From the NCBI RefSeq assembly GCF_003390395.1, contig NZ_QUOV01000001.1, forward strand, positions 1,860,001-1,924,000: a DNA stretch of 64,000 bases, written 5' to 3'. Numbering within the stretch: the stretch's first letter is position 1; the number at the start of each line of letters is the position of its first letter. Origin of the DNA: Thalassotalea euphylliae (GTDB lineage: Bacteria > Pseudomonadota > Gammaproteobacteria > Enterobacterales > Alteromonadaceae). The translations under genes were made by a program, and so were the position numbers. Positions 9,160 through 18,846 of the stretch are shown piece by piece. The notes below the pieces were generated by a model, which saw nothing but the letters and a program-made list of their open reading frames with translations, searched no databases and was not told where the DNA came from.

Positions 9160-10974
9160 ATGGAATCTTTTCAGCTTGGGAATTGGCGTGTTTCACCAAG
9201 GTTAAATCAACTAACACTCGAGAATACCGAGCAAAAACTCTCCATTACGCCCAAGTTAATGCAACTTCTGCTGGTGCTTGTTGAACACAAACATCAACCT
9301 ATTGGGTTAGACGCACTAATTGAAAAAGTATGGCCGCAGCGTGTAGTCGCAGATAGTTCGGTTTACCAAGGTATTGCTCAGTTACGTAAAGTGCTTAGTG
9401 CGGACGACCAACACCAACAATACATTGAGCGCATTTCAGGGCAGGGCTATCGAATTGCGCCAGATATCGCGATTGAAGTCTATGTCGATGAGTCAGGCAC
9501 GTTAGACTTAACGCCTGATTCACAGAACACTGCTAGCCACAATAAGAACTGGTTGCTCGGCATTTGCACATTGTTGGTTGTGGCTGCGTTGTTCATCGCC
9601 ATCAATATTCAGAGTTATAGTCCGAAAAGAGAGGCTGACTCATCGCAATATTTTGAGCAATTTACGTTAGCAAATCACTTACTCTCTCAGCAAGATGTCG
9701 CACAACTAGAACAAGCTAAACAAATTTATTTAGAGGTCATTGAGCAAGACAGAAAGAATGCCGAAGCACTTAACGGCTTGTGTAATAGTTATCGAATGTT
9801 AGCGATATATGGCAGTGTTACTGAGATTGAGCGAGACACCTTGTGCCAACCCTTGTTAGAAAAAGCATTTGCTCATGCTCCCAATAATGCACAAGTATTG
9901 GCTTCTGTGGCTCGCCAGCATTTTGAGCAAGGCCAAACCAGCCAAGCGGAAGCCTTGTTCGAGCAGTCTTTGGCAATAAACCGTAATGACGCCATGACTT
10001 GGCATTGGTATGGTCGCCTGAAACGCAATCAAAATCAGGTAACTGACGCGCTTGCGGCTCATCAAAGCGCATTTAAGCTTGCACCGAATGATCCTATTGT
10101 GCTGCGCGGGCTAGCATATGCTTATTTAAACAACAGAGATTTAACTAATGCGCGAAAGTACTTTGAACGCAGCGTTGTAATTTCCCCTTACTTTAAGCAC
10201 AAAGCACTGTATGAGCTAGATTTTTACCCATTGAATCAATCGCGAGCTGCACATTATTTAAATTGGTACAGGCAACATCAAGAAAGCTACGTTAAAAAAT
10301 ATCCTGCACACAAACTTAGCCACATTTTGTTCTTGTTAAGCGTAAATCAAGGGGCGTTAGCAACAGAGATTTTTGATCGGTTTGATGATGTTAATAGCGT
10401 GCCGCAACACTTTTTATTTTATGTAAAGGCATCATTGGCTTTGTATTATCAAAAACCAAACGAGGCGCTTGCTTATTTGCAGCAGCGCTATCAACTGGCG
10501 CCTGAGCAAAATCATTTTGTGATGCCATATTTATTCGCTTTAGTTCAGCTTAATCATGCTGAAAAAGCATTAACGTTATTTAAAAAGCACTTCCCAGAAA
10601 TAGTCGCACTCAAGCAGGTGACAAACGAAAATATAGGGCAATATTTATTGCTTGCTAGGCTATATGAAGCGACAGAAAAAAGGCGTTTGTATCAAGACGC
10701 CTACGAGCGGCTACTAGCGTTTGAGCAAGAATCTACGCTTAGTATTGAGCAACAGCTACTTTGGAATGAGTTAAATGGCGATGATGCTAACAATGTCGAT
10801 TTGCTCAACAAGTTACTGAATAATGGCTGGTTGCCTGATTTTAATGACAATATGTTTTCAATTGAGCGCTATCCAACACTTGCTGGCTCGAATAACAGTG
10901 CAAAAAGCTGGTTGGCTAAGCTAAATAATATTCAACGTTGTATTTGGCAACATACGCAGTGTGAAATAAATTGA
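9160..10974 (+). CDS. CadC-like membrane-bound transcriptional regulator with TPR periplasmic domain
   Basis: The product is about 604 residues from the ATG at 9160; the frame is also open to a TTG at 9142, but the ATG fits the usual FQLGNWRVSP beginning. Residues about 3-105 form an OmpR/PhoB-type winged helix (DALIEKVWPQRVVADSSVYQ, YIERISGQGYRI). A single membrane helix (WLLGICTLLVVAALFIAINI) lies near residues 130-150. The remainder is a series of TPR-like repeats (AEALNGLCNSYRML, DAMTWHWYGRLKRNQNQVTD). It is a one-component regulator that would sense in the periplasm and bind DNA in the cytoplasm. Likely targets are the divergent amidohydrolase or the TonB receptor downstream. Confidence 0.85.
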   Translation: MESFQLGNWRVSPRLNQLTLENTEQKLSITPKLMQLLLVLVEHKHQPIGLDALIEKVWPQRVVADSSVYQGIAQLRKVLSADDQHQQYIERISGQGYRIAPDIAIEVYVDESGTLDLTPDSQNTASHNKNWLLGICTLLVVAALFIAINIQSYSPKREADSSQYFEQFTLANHLLSQQDVAQLEQAKQIYLEVIEQDRKNAEALNGLCNSYRMLAIYGSVTEIERDTLCQPLLEKAFAHAPNNAQVLASVARQHFEQGQTSQAEALFEQSLAINRNDAMTWHWYGRLKRNQNQVTDALAAHQSAFKLAPNDPIVLRGLAYAYLNNRDLTNARKYFERSVVISPYFKHKALYELDFYPLNQSRAAHYLNWYRQHQESYVKKYPAHKLSHILFLLSVNQGALATEIFDRFDDVNSVPQHFLFYVKASLALYYQKPNEALAYLQQRYQLAPEQNHFVMPYLFALVQLNHAEKALTLFKKHFPEIVALKQVTNENIGQYLLLARLYEATEKRRLYQDAYERLLAFEQESTLSIEQQLLWNELNGDDANNVDLLNKLLNNGWLPDFNDNMFSIERYPTLAGSNNSAKSWLAKLNNIQRCIWQHTQCEIN

Positions 10975-11077
10975 TGTCTGCGTGCGGCGGTAAGACGGGG
11001 TTCTAAATTTATAATTGAACCAACTGTATTTAGGAAAAAATTTACTAATACAAGTTTGAGTTTAAACAGCCACATTG

Positions 11078-11103
11078 CAAAAATATGACAGAAATATTTC
11101 AAA
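11078..11103. repeat. 26-bp sequence identical to 7256-7281
   Basis: Second copy of the ATGACAGAAATATTTC-containing repeat, about 265 bases upstream of the probable receptor start codon. The 394-base gap 10975-11368 otherwise shows no gene. A GAGGA ribosome site precedes the receptor ATG, and the promoter must lie in this gap. Confidence 0.6.
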
Positions 11104-11368
11104 TTCAGCTTTGTGTCTCTAAAGTTTTGTTGTATCATGCCCGCCCAATCGAATAGCAGCAATGCTGTGCATTTCAATTAACTCATTTTATTTATTTCTC
11201 GCCCATCTGCTTATGCAGTCGGCGGTTTTGCGCGCGCATAATTTTTATGAGCTGAAATTATAAAGTCGAGTTGATGAATTGAGTTGCTGCATTCATCAAG
11301 GTTGGTACTCAACAGGAAGAGTTAAAACCTCACGAAAAAACACAACAATTTTTTTATTGAGGACAAAC

Positions 11369-13603
11369 ATGAACACCACTAAGTCGCCATTAAATCTGCG
11401 TCGTACTTTAAACCCTATTTCAGCCGCAATTGCATTAGCCGTAGCCGGATTTGCTGCTACTCCTGTACTAGCGGAAGAAGCTGATACTGATTCAAATATT
11501 GAATCAATTACCGTGACAGCGACCAAACGCTCTCAGGTTATTTATGAAGTACCAATTGCCATCAGTGCTTTCTCTGGCGATGCATTAGCCTCTCAAGGTA
11601 TTAGCGACATCACCGATGTTGGTAAATTTGTTCCAAACCTAAACATTACTGGCTTCTCTGCAGGTCATAACTCATCTGCTAACCCGTTTATTCGTGGTAT
11701 CGGCTTGCAAGATCACTTGATCACCACAGACCCAGGTGTAAGTGTTTACGTTGATGGTGTTTACTTAGGTCGCCAAGTTGGTCAAAACTGGAACCTTCAA
11801 AACATCGAGCGTATTGAAGTATTACGCGGTCCTCAAGGTACTTTATACGGTCGTAACTCAATTGGTGGTGCAATTAACATCATCACTAAACAGCCAGACG
11901 AAGAAGCAATCACCAAATTTAGCTCAGAAGTTGGCACACGTGGTCGCGTTAAAGCAAGCGTATTTACCAACCAAGCAATTACTGACAACTTAGCGATTAA
12001 CTTTAACCTTGGTTACAACCGTCGCGGTGGCTTAGGTGAATTCATCAACCTACCTGATGCTAAGTATGATGTTGGTGAAAACCGTGAATACTACGGTCGT
12101 TTCTCTGCGAAATACACAGTAAATGAAGATTTATCATTCACGTTAACTGCTGATATGAATGACGGTGAAGGTGGTACTCGTCCTTACACTACGTTAATTG
12201 ATGAACTACCAAACGGCCGTTACTACCAAAGTGGTCTGCGTAACTCTGATGTAGCGACTGATCGTTACGACAACGCAACTGGCACTATTGAAACGTCAGA
12301 AGTGAGCAATGAAGCTGACGGTTTCTCATTAACGGCTGATTACAACATTACTGACGAGTTAGGCTCTAAGCTAATTTTCAGTAAGCGTTCTTCTGAGTAC
12401 AAAGCGGGTCTTGATGATGACGGTACTATTGTCGCACTAGATCACTTCCCAGAGCGTGGTGAAGCAGACCAAACCTCTGTTGAATTACAATTCAACGGCT
12501 ATGTTGGCGATGTCGATTTCGTGACTGGTTTATACTGGTTCGAAGAAGAAGGTAGCAACCGTCAAGATGCTGCAGAAGCAAGCTTTAACGGTGGCCCAAC
12601 TAAACTTGAGTTAGACCAAAAAACTACAAGTAAAGCAGTATTCTTGAACGTTGGTTACGACTGGACAGATGAATTACGTGTTACTGGTGGTATTCGTTAC
12701 ACTGAAGACGAAAAAGAAGCATCTGCAAACGTATTTGACCCTGTGGGTACTGTATTCTCAGAACGCGATTGGGATGAATTCTCTTGGGAATTAGCGGCGA
12801 ACTACACATTTGACAATGGTTTAAACTGGTACGGTACTATCCAAACAGGTTACCAATCAGGCCAGTACCCAGCACGTCCATACTTCTTAATTGGTCAGTT
12901 TTTCGCTGAAGGTGGTTTTGACAATCAAGAACAAGCCGCAGCAGCAGTTCAAGCGAACAATGACTTCTTAGCAAGTGACAACATCAGCGCGATTAACTAC
13001 GAAACGGGTTTCAAAGGTCAGCTAACACCTGATTTCAGCATGAGCGTTGCATTCTTCAATACTGAGTATGAAGATTTACCATACCAAGTAAATACAGCAA
13101 CAGACTCTGGTTTTGACACGAACAACTTGATTGTTGAACAAACCTCTCGCGGTATTGAATTTGAAAGTACTTACTCAGTAACTGATAACTTCACGCTACA
13201 CACGAGCTTTGGTTTTATGGATGTTGATGTAGATGAGCAAAACGGCATTAAGCCAGTTGCGCCATTAACACCAGACTTAACGGCATCAATTAGCCCGTCT
13301 TACGAGTTTACGCTTGAAAATGGTGCGTTAATTACTTCGCGCATGGACATTTCATACCGTGACGAAATGTACGGTGAGCCAACTTCAGATGCACGTCGCA
13401 TGACTGAAATTGAAAGTCGTACAACGGTTAACTTTGATATTAAGTACGCGCCAGCAGGTGCTGACTGGGATATCTCACTTTACGGTCGCAACATTTTTGA
13501 CGAGCGTTACGAAGATGCACGCCTAAACACAGGTGATTACATCCTAGTGATCATGAGTAACGATGCAAGCGAGTTCGGTTTACGCTACTCATCAACATTC
13601 TAA
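11369..13603 (+). CDS. TonB-dependent outer-membrane receptor
   Basis: The product is 744 residues from the ATG at 11369, chosen because GAGGA sits 6 bases upstream; the frame is open further upstream but without a signal peptide there. A signal peptide ends near VLAEE. A TonB-box-like ESITVTATKR follows, then the plug domain (PIAISAFSGDAL, GISDITDVGKFVPNLNITGF, RIEVLRGPQGTLYGRNSIGG, INIITKQP) and a 22-stranded barrel ending in the aromatic C-terminus RYSSTF. It imports an unknown ligand through the outer membrane using TonB energy. The codon use is notably clean and C-ending for highly used codons (AAC, TAC, GAC), suggesting high expression. Confidence 0.93.
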   Translation: MNTTKSPLNLRRTLNPISAAIALAVAGFAATPVLAEEADTDSNIESITVTATKRSQVIYEVPIAISAFSGDALASQGISDITDVGKFVPNLNITGFSAGHNSSANPFIRGIGLQDHLITTDPGVSVYVDGVYLGRQVGQNWNLQNIERIEVLRGPQGTLYGRNSIGGAINIITKQPDEEAITKFSSEVGTRGRVKASVFTNQAITDNLAINFNLGYNRRGGLGEFINLPDAKYDVGENREYYGRFSAKYTVNEDLSFTLTADMNDGEGGTRPYTTLIDELPNGRYYQSGLRNSDVATDRYDNATGTIETSEVSNEADGFSLTADYNITDELGSKLIFSKRSSEYKAGLDDDGTIVALDHFPERGEADQTSVELQFNGYVGDVDFVTGLYWFEEEGSNRQDAAEASFNGGPTKLELDQKTTSKAVFLNVGYDWTDELRVTGGIRYTEDEKEASANVFDPVGTVFSERDWDEFSWELAANYTFDNGLNWYGTIQTGYQSGQYPARPYFLIGQFFAEGGFDNQEQAAAAVQANNDFLASDNISAINYETGFKGQLTPDFSMSVAFFNTEYEDLPYQVNTATDSGFDTNNLIVEQTSRGIEFESTYSVTDNFTLHTSFGFMDVDVDEQNGIKPVAPLTPDLTASISPSYEFTLENGALITSRMDISYRDEMYGEPTSDARRMTEIESRTTVNFDIKYAPAGADWDISLYGRNIFDERYEDARLNTGDYILVIMSNDASEFGLRYSSTF

Positions 13604-13661
13604 GCTCACGCTTAAGAGCGTAAAACAGCGAGAATAAGCTGAAATTAGCTCTCAAAAAAGT

Positions 13662-13696
13662 AAAGCCAGTTAGCGGTAACGTTAACTGGCTTTTTT
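13662..13696 (+). terminator. terminator after the TonB-dependent receptor
   Basis: The stem AAAGCCAGTTA pairs with TAACTGGCTTT around a 9-base loop, followed by six T, 58 bases after the receptor stop. Confidence 0.85.
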
Positions 13697-13751
13697 AATG
13701 GCTAGCTTGTTAAAATTTGTGCTAAAGAAGAACTTAGCTTACTTCGTTTGG

Positions 13752-14153
13752 CTAAGGCTTATTGACGCGGGCAATAGCACCTTGCACTAAGCGTTCGGTT
13801 TTAACAATGGCTCTGGTATGCGTTCCGCTACCAGCGATCCCTCCTTTATCATGTAGCTCTACTTCAAACTGATAAAGTTTTCCTGCCATGCCGATGTAGG
13901 TCGCAACAGCTTTGATTTCTTGATTATTCGGCGTTGCGGCAAGGTGATTAACGTTAACATTAACGCCAACAGATAATTCGTCACTTTGCAGCATAGGTTT
14001 CATTAGGCGAGCAGCTGCTAATTCCATTAATGCAATCATTCTTGAGGTTGCGAACACTTCAGGAAAATTATCATCTTTATCAATTGGTAGGTCGCTGGCG
14101 AGATCTTTCGATTGAACAGTATAAATTAGTGCTAGGCTATCCTTAATTTCCAT
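13752..14153 (-). CDS. hotdog-fold thioesterase (FlK-like)
   Basis: This 133-residue protein matches the small acyl-CoA thioesterases of the fluoroacetyl-CoA thioesterase type: an N-terminal segment (FPEVFATSRMIALMELAAARLM), central SVGVNVNVNHLAATP with the His characteristic of the family, then VATYIGMAGKLYQFEVELHD. It is cytoplasmic. The physiological acyl-CoA is unknown. The HAD gene at 14261 lies just upstream on the same strand with a gap of about 107 bases. Confidence 0.78.
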   Translation of the reverse strand: MEIKDSLALIYTVQSKDLASDLPIDKDDNFPEVFATSRMIALMELAAARLMKPMLQSDELSVGVNVNVNHLAATPNNQEIKAVATYIGMAGKLYQFEVELHDKGGIAGSGTHTRAIVKTERLVQGAIARVNKP

Positions 14154-14260
14154 GGTTAATTCCCTATTGCAGAAGTGGCTTTAAGTCGAATGTGTTGAGC
14201 ATATCAATATAAGTTAGCTTATTTAATTTACTTCAGCATAGTTAATCTCATTAAAGCTAA

Positions 14261-14731
14261 CTAAGAGCTGAGCTCACTTAATGACGAAATCACACGAACG
14301 CCACTAGGAACAAGCTCAGACGAATTTCTTCTGTACCAAATCGGTTGAATACCAGCATTCAGCGCGGGCATTACGTCTTTGGTTAAACTATCTCCCACCA
14401 TATAAGTGGACGATTTATCTGCGTTAATTTTAGCCAGTATCGCAGCAAGAAATTCAGGTTCGCCTTTAGCAATGCCAAGGTTAGCTTGGCAAAAGTAACC
14501 GGTAATAAATTGACTCAAGCCGACTCGAGCAAACGCTTGTTCGATTTCTGATGCTGAAGATTCCGCTGCACCAGTGGCAATATAAATTACCGCATGGCCG
14601 GTAAGCTGTGAGAGCAGTTCATATGCACCATCTACCGCTTGAACGGTTTCCCATTCACACATTTTGCCTTGCTCAGTGGGAAAATCCACCATTAGAGTGT
14701 CTCCCCAATCAAACAAATATACCGGTTTCAT
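14261..14731 (-). CDS. HAD-superfamily hydrolase
   Basis: This 156-residue phosphatase-like protein has motif I FDWGDTL (nucleophile Asp8), motif II VIYIATGAAES and the C-terminal YMVGDSLTKDVMPALNAG motif with the acidic metal ligands. The cap region is small. It is a cytoplasmic phosphohydrolase of the HAD-IA type; the substrate cannot be inferred. Confidence 0.83.
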   Translation of the reverse strand: MKPVYLFDWGDTLMVDFPTEQGKMCEWETVQAVDGAYELLSQLTGHAVIYIATGAAESSASEIEQAFARVGLSQFITGYFCQANLGIAKGEPEFLAAILAKINADKSSTYMVGDSLTKDVMPALNAGIQPIWYRRNSSELVPSGVRVISSLSELSS

Positions 14732-14801
14732 ATTGCTCCTAATTAAATGCGTATAGGTTTATTTTCAGATACTTGTTGCTAAATAGCGCTTATCTGCTTT
14801 G

Positions 14802-15266
14802 TTATCGTTGCAATTGAAACATAGGGTTGTAAATAACTCCCAAGGGGTTTCCGAATGGGTCTTGGACGACGCCAAGTTTGATACCTCCACCAACATCAGT
14901 GATTGGGTTAAGTTGCTTGGCACCTAAATCGAGTAGTTTTTGGTAAGTGACTTCAACGTTGTTCACCCCCCAATAAGCGATAACATTTGAGCCTTTTTGC
15001 TTCTCGCCAGTCGGCATTAAACCAAGTTCGAAGCCTCCGATATTAAAGCCAACATAGTAGGGCTCGTCAAAATACGGGGCAGTGCCGAATGCTTTAGCAT
15101 ACCAGTGCTTGGCTTTGTCAATATCGTCCACCATATAAACGCTTGTTCTTAGACCTAGAATTTGAGCATCCTTTGAATTAGCTTTTAAGCTCTCCGAGTT
15201 GGGTTGACTATTGGCAGAAAAAGATAAATAAGGAAATAGCAGTAGAATACAGATTAAATACTTCAT
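14802..15266 (-). CDS. exported VOC-family protein
   Basis: This 154-residue protein has an N-terminal signal peptide (MKYLICILLLFPYLSFSANS), unusual for VOC proteins. One VOC module follows: LRTSVYMVDDIDKAKHWY at the start and VVQDPFGNPLGVIYNP at the end. The usual C-terminal metal-ligand Glu position is replaced by Gly/Val in this segment, so metal binding is uncertain. A periplasmic binding or enzymatic role is possible. Confidence 0.78.
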   Translation of the reverse strand: MKYLICILLLFPYLSFSANSQPNSESLKANSKDAQILGLRTSVYMVDDIDKAKHWYAKAFGTAPYFDEPYYVGFNIGGFELGLMPTGEKQKGSNVIAYWGVNNVEVTYQKLLDLGAKQLNPITDVGGGIKLGVVQDPFGNPLGVIYNPMFQLQR

Positions 15267-15550
15267 TAGTTTTTATTCTTGTTGATAAATTGTGATGGTT
15301 TTTTCACGTTAAGGCTGGAGTGCCTAAGCCATAAAATCTAACTTTAATTGTTGAATCGATGCAAGTATTGAAGTGAGTTAAACCGAGTTGAAGCAAATAA
15401 TTCGATCAAATAGTAAGTGCGTAAGGGTAAATGACCTAGACACATCGTTAGCGATTAGCGTCAATTCGCTAGATATTTGAACAATTTACAAACGCAGTGC
15501 ACAAGTTTATCGTAATAAAACAAAAATAACTAAAATGGTAAGGATAAAGT

Positions 15551-16753
15551 ATGTGGAAATGGATAGGAGTGGTTGTCGCGTTTGTTATTGCAGGGGTTAC
15601 AGGGTATTGGTTCAGCCTTGATAAAAACATCCGTTATTTGATGTTGAATCAGCCGGAAAGTACCAATGTTTTATTTTGGACAACTGCACAGCGCGATGCC
15701 GGTTTTCAAACATTGGAAAAGTTAGATGTTATTCCTTTTAATATTATTGAGAAGGGTAAACTGTCTCATGAGCTAGATATTGAGCAGCCATTAGTCGTAG
15801 CTGATGACGCTATCGAGAAGTTTTTCAAAGAGCAACGAATAGCTGGCTTAGTGGTATTGCAAAATGGCGATCTACGTTATGAAAAATATGGGCTTGGTTT
15901 AACTCGTGATGACAAATGGACAAGCTTTTCTGTGGCTAAATCGGTTACTTCCACATTAGTCGGTGCGGCTATCAAAGATGGTTATATTAAAAGCCTAGAA
16001 GATACGATCACTGACTATATTCCAGACTTGAAAGGCAGTGCCTATGAAGATGTTACTTTGGCACAGGTATTGACCATGACATCTGGCGTGGCGTGGGACG
16101 AAGATTACAAAGATCCAAATTCTGACGCGTCTAAATTTAACTTTCATACGCCTGAACCTGGGGTCGACGCAACGGTCAGCTATATGCACCAGCTTGAGCG
16201 CGCAAATCCAGCGGGCTCTACCTTTGTGTATAGTACGGGTGAAACAAGTTTAATTGGCTTGCTGGTCACTAATGCGACAGGAAAATCACTGTCAAATTAC
16301 CTGTCTGAGAAAATTTGGGCAAATCTGCCTGTTCAACAAAACGCTTCTTGGCTACTTGGCCCAACAAATCAAGAAATTAGTGGCTGCTGTATTCAAGCAA
16401 CAACGCGAGATTTTGCCTTATTTGGTGATTTCGTGCTTAATGGCGCGCAAGTCAATGGAGCTTCTATTGTGCCTGAAGACTGGTTTGCTGTGGCGACCAG
16501 TAACCAAGTTGAGCTTGGTGAAGGAGACGGTTATGGCTTTCAATGGTGGACTTCAGCAAAAGGGCATTTTGAAGGCAAAGGTATTTTTGGCCAAGGACTA
16601 TATATCGACCCTGAGCACCAACTGGTGATTGCTGTTAATGCTAATTGGGAAGGGGCGATGACGCCTGAGAGCTATCAATCAAGAAAAGCCATGTATCAGT
16701 ATTTTGCTGAGCTTTTTGCCAACAATAACGTTAATAAAGTGGCGAGTAACTAA
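15551..16753 (+). CDS. membrane-anchored beta-lactamase-family serine hydrolase (class C / esterase fold)
   Basis: This 400-residue protein begins with an uncleaved-looking membrane anchor (WIGVVVAFVIAGVTGYWF). The catalytic S-x-x-K is in SFSVAKSVTSTLVG (about residue 131), with a Tyr motif in FVYSTGETSLIG. This is the penicillin-binding-protein-like fold of esterases, D-aminopeptidases and class C beta-lactamases. A role in resistance should not be assumed. The ATG follows AGGA at a good distance. The gap 15267-15550 between this gene and the divergent VOC gene holds no other gene. Confidence 0.87.
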   Translation: MWKWIGVVVAFVIAGVTGYWFSLDKNIRYLMLNQPESTNVLFWTTAQRDAGFQTLEKLDVIPFNIIEKGKLSHELDIEQPLVVADDAIEKFFKEQRIAGLVVLQNGDLRYEKYGLGLTRDDKWTSFSVAKSVTSTLVGAAIKDGYIKSLEDTITDYIPDLKGSAYEDVTLAQVLTMTSGVAWDEDYKDPNSDASKFNFHTPEPGVDATVSYMHQLERANPAGSTFVYSTGETSLIGLLVTNATGKSLSNYLSEKIWANLPVQQNASWLLGPTNQEISGCCIQATTRDFALFGDFVLNGAQVNGASIVPEDWFAVATSNQVELGEGDGYGFQWWTSAKGHFEGKGIFGQGLYIDPEHQLVIAVNANWEGAMTPESYQSRKAMYQYFAELFANNNVNKVASN

Positions 16754-16853
16754 CTGAGAAAAGTAGTTTATTGCAGCTTTTAGATGAGTCTTAAAATCGA
16801 AAATAAGCGCTGACAGCAGTTATCTATCGGCGCTTGTTCTTTTTTTGCGCGCT

Positions 16854-17360
16854 CTACTTAGCCGGAATTTTTGTCGCTTGCCATGCCACTACTTGCCAGA
16901 TGCCGTCGCGTTTTAGCAAAGTGCCAGTATTAAAGTAGGTTTGTTTAATCGCTTTAGCCTTGGCATTTTCTTTGTGCATTAGTTTAAATGCGACAATGGC
17001 TGTATCACCGTAGACGCGAATATCAGTATCTTCTGCCCAGTATAAAGGCGGTAAAGTATCGCTATTTTCATCAGCTTTGCTGTTTTCTTTTATTCCCTGA
17101 ATGATATAGCTTTTATCAAAGCGCGTACCAGATGAGCTAGTGTAGATAAGATCCTCAGCCCAAAACCTTTGATGATTAGCTAAATCGTCATTAACTGAAT
17201 TGGCCAAAAAGTTATTCAGTAGTTGGCTGATTACCGCCTTTTCGTTGGCTTTGGGTTTTATTTCTTGATTCACGTCTAGATTAGTAGTCGCCGAGGCAAA
17301 AGCGATACTGCTAAATTGGCTACAGGTGATAAGTAGAAGTGCAATAATGAGTATGTTCAT
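16854..17360 (-). CDS. exported NTF2-like (DUF4440/SnoaL) protein
   Basis: This 168-residue protein has a signal peptide (about 23 residues, ending SIAFASA). The rest matches the NTF2-like cone fold used by DUF4440 proteins: LLNNFLANSVNDDLANHQRFWAEDLIYTSS, then VYGDTAIVAFKL and the closing LLKRDGIWQVVAWQATKIP. Members bind small ligands or act as enzymes; nothing here shows which. It is convergent with the serine hydrolase at 15551. Confidence 0.82.
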   Translation of the reverse strand: MNILIIALLLITCSQFSSIAFASATTNLDVNQEIKPKANEKAVISQLLNNFLANSVNDDLANHQRFWAEDLIYTSSSGTRFDKSYIIQGIKENSKADENSDTLPPLYWAEDTDIRVYGDTAIVAFKLMHKENAKAKAIKQTYFNTGTLLKRDGIWQVVAWQATKIPAK

Positions 17361-17473
17361 TGGTAACCTTATTCTTTTTATTTGTTATTACTAGCTTGCT
17401 ATTCTTTGTTAATCAATATGTTGACTGGTTTTCTTGTATCGTATTTATGAGAAATTAGCGCTTAATAAGTTAT

Positions 17474-17893
17474 TTATTCGCCATCTGATGGTGGTTTTTC
17501 TTCCATGATGCCAATCAAATTCTCGTCAGGATCACGAATAAAACCAATCCATAAGTCGTGATCAGGCATCTTAGCGGCAAACGCTGGTGGGCGTTCAATG
17601 GCAACACCTTTAACATTTAACTGCTCAAAATACTGCTCTATATTAGTGGTTTGGTAGTAGATCACTGATGTGTGATGATCTTGCTCACTTCCTTGCAGCG
17701 TTGTTAGCATTAAACGAATATCGCCTAGCTCAAGAAATGCTAGATTGGGTGGCACTTCAAAAGCCAGTGGGATATTGAGCACCTTGTGGTAAAAATTAAG
17801 GGCTTTGGGTAAGTCACTAATCGCGATAGCAATTTGTTTGATTGATAGATCACTCGTTGACAGCTTAGTGGCGTCTTGTTGTGTTGGTTCCAT
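17474..17893 (-). CDS. VOC-family protein
   Basis: This 139-residue single VOC module runs from IKQIAIAISDLPKALNFYH at the start to FIRDPDENLIGIMEEKP at the end, where the Glu ligand is present. The N-terminal ligand position (usually His) is Ala in this copy, so metal binding through the standard set is not certain. It is cytoplasmic, with unknown substrate. It is monocistronic in appearance, between the NTF2-like gene and rlmJ. Confidence 0.82.
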   Translation of the reverse strand: MEPTQQDATKLSTSDLSIKQIAIAISDLPKALNFYHKVLNIPLAFEVPPNLAFLELGDIRLMLTTLQGSEQDHHTSVIYYQTTNIEQYFEQLNVKGVAIERPPAFAAKMPDHDLWIGFIRDPDENLIGIMEEKPPSDGE

Positions 17894-18000
17894 CGCCGAT
17901 ATTTCCTAAGGCACTTATATTTGATGACAGCATAGTAAATATTGTTAAAAGTATAAATGCTTAGTATAAATGTCAGAGTAGGTATATATCTGCTAGCAGC

Positions 18001-18837
18001 CTATTCAGGTACTATCATCTCTAGTGTGTAGCTCGACTGCTCGGTTCCCACTAACTTTTTCAGCTGTGGTAGGGCGGTTTCCAGTTCACTTGCGAGCTGC
18101 CATGGTGGGTTAACAATAAATAAGCCAGTACCTGTCATACCGTATTGCTCAGAATCAGGTGTTAAACATAGCTCAACCTTCATTACGTTTTTTAGCTGGC
18201 TATTGGTGATGCTTGCTTCCATGGTATCGATAAAGTGACGCTGCACCACAGGGTACCAAATCATATAAGTACCCGTGGCAAATTTTTTCTGAGCTTTAAT
18301 GACCGCATCAACGGCTTTTTGATAGTCACTCTTAATTTCAAATGGCGGGTCGATCAGTACAACAGCGCGGCGTGTTGGCGGTGGCAGTTGCCTTACTAAC
18401 CCTGCGTAACCGTCTTTTTGAAAAACATTGGCTTGCTTCCAACCCTGACAAAATTGCTCTAGCAGGGCGATATCCGTATTGTGTAATTCGAACAAACGGG
18501 CGCTATCTTGCTTTCTGGTATGATATTCGGCAACTGCTGGCGAACCAGGGTAAAGGCTTAAACCTTGCTGGTTAAAGCTTTTGATCAGCTCTACATAGTT
18601 GGCGAGTAGTGGCGCTAGGTTAGGCGCACTGTACAACTTGCCAATACCTTGTTTGTACTCGCCTGTTTTCTGTGCATATTCATCTTGCAGCTTGTACATG
18701 CCAGCGCCAGAGTGAGTGTCGATATAACTGAACCCTTTTTCTTTTTCAGTCATATAGTTAAGCACATAGTGCAACACACTGTGTTTTAATACATCGGCGA
18801 AATTGCCGGCGTGAAAGGCGTGGCGATAACTTAGCAA
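18001..18837 (-). CDS. rlmJ: 23S rRNA (adenine(2030)-N6)-methyltransferase RlmJ
   Basis: This 278-residue protein begins LSYRHAFHAGNFADVLKH, the signature start of RlmJ (formerly YhiR), and carries the N6-adenine methyltransferase catalytic motif DPPF (VVLIDPPFE) and an AdoMet site around THSGAGMY. It methylates A2030 of 23S rRNA before ribosome assembly. The start is TTG; AAGGA lies 6 bases upstream and overlaps the stop codon of the OXA gene, so translation of rlmJ is probably coupled to the beta-lactamase gene (gap 9 bases). Confidence 0.93.
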   Translation of the reverse strand: MLSYRHAFHAGNFADVLKHSVLHYVLNYMTEKEKGFSYIDTHSGAGMYKLQDEYAQKTGEYKQGIGKLYSAPNLAPLLANYVELIKSFNQQGLSLYPGSPAVAEYHTRKQDSARLFELHNTDIALLEQFCQGWKQANVFQKDGYAGLVRQLPPPTRRAVVLIDPPFEIKSDYQKAVDAVIKAQKKFATGTYMIWYPVVQRHFIDTMEASITNSQLKNVMKVELCLTPDSEQYGMTGTGLFIVNPPWQLASELETALPQLKKLVGTEQSSYTLEMIVPE

Positions 18838-18846
18838 AAGAATTCC

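Noticed and set aside
15551..16753. Class C beta-lactamase resistance gene
   Set aside because: The S-x-x-K fold is shared by esterases and peptidases, it is membrane-anchored, and no KTG-like motif typical of AmpC is clear; only the broad family is supported.
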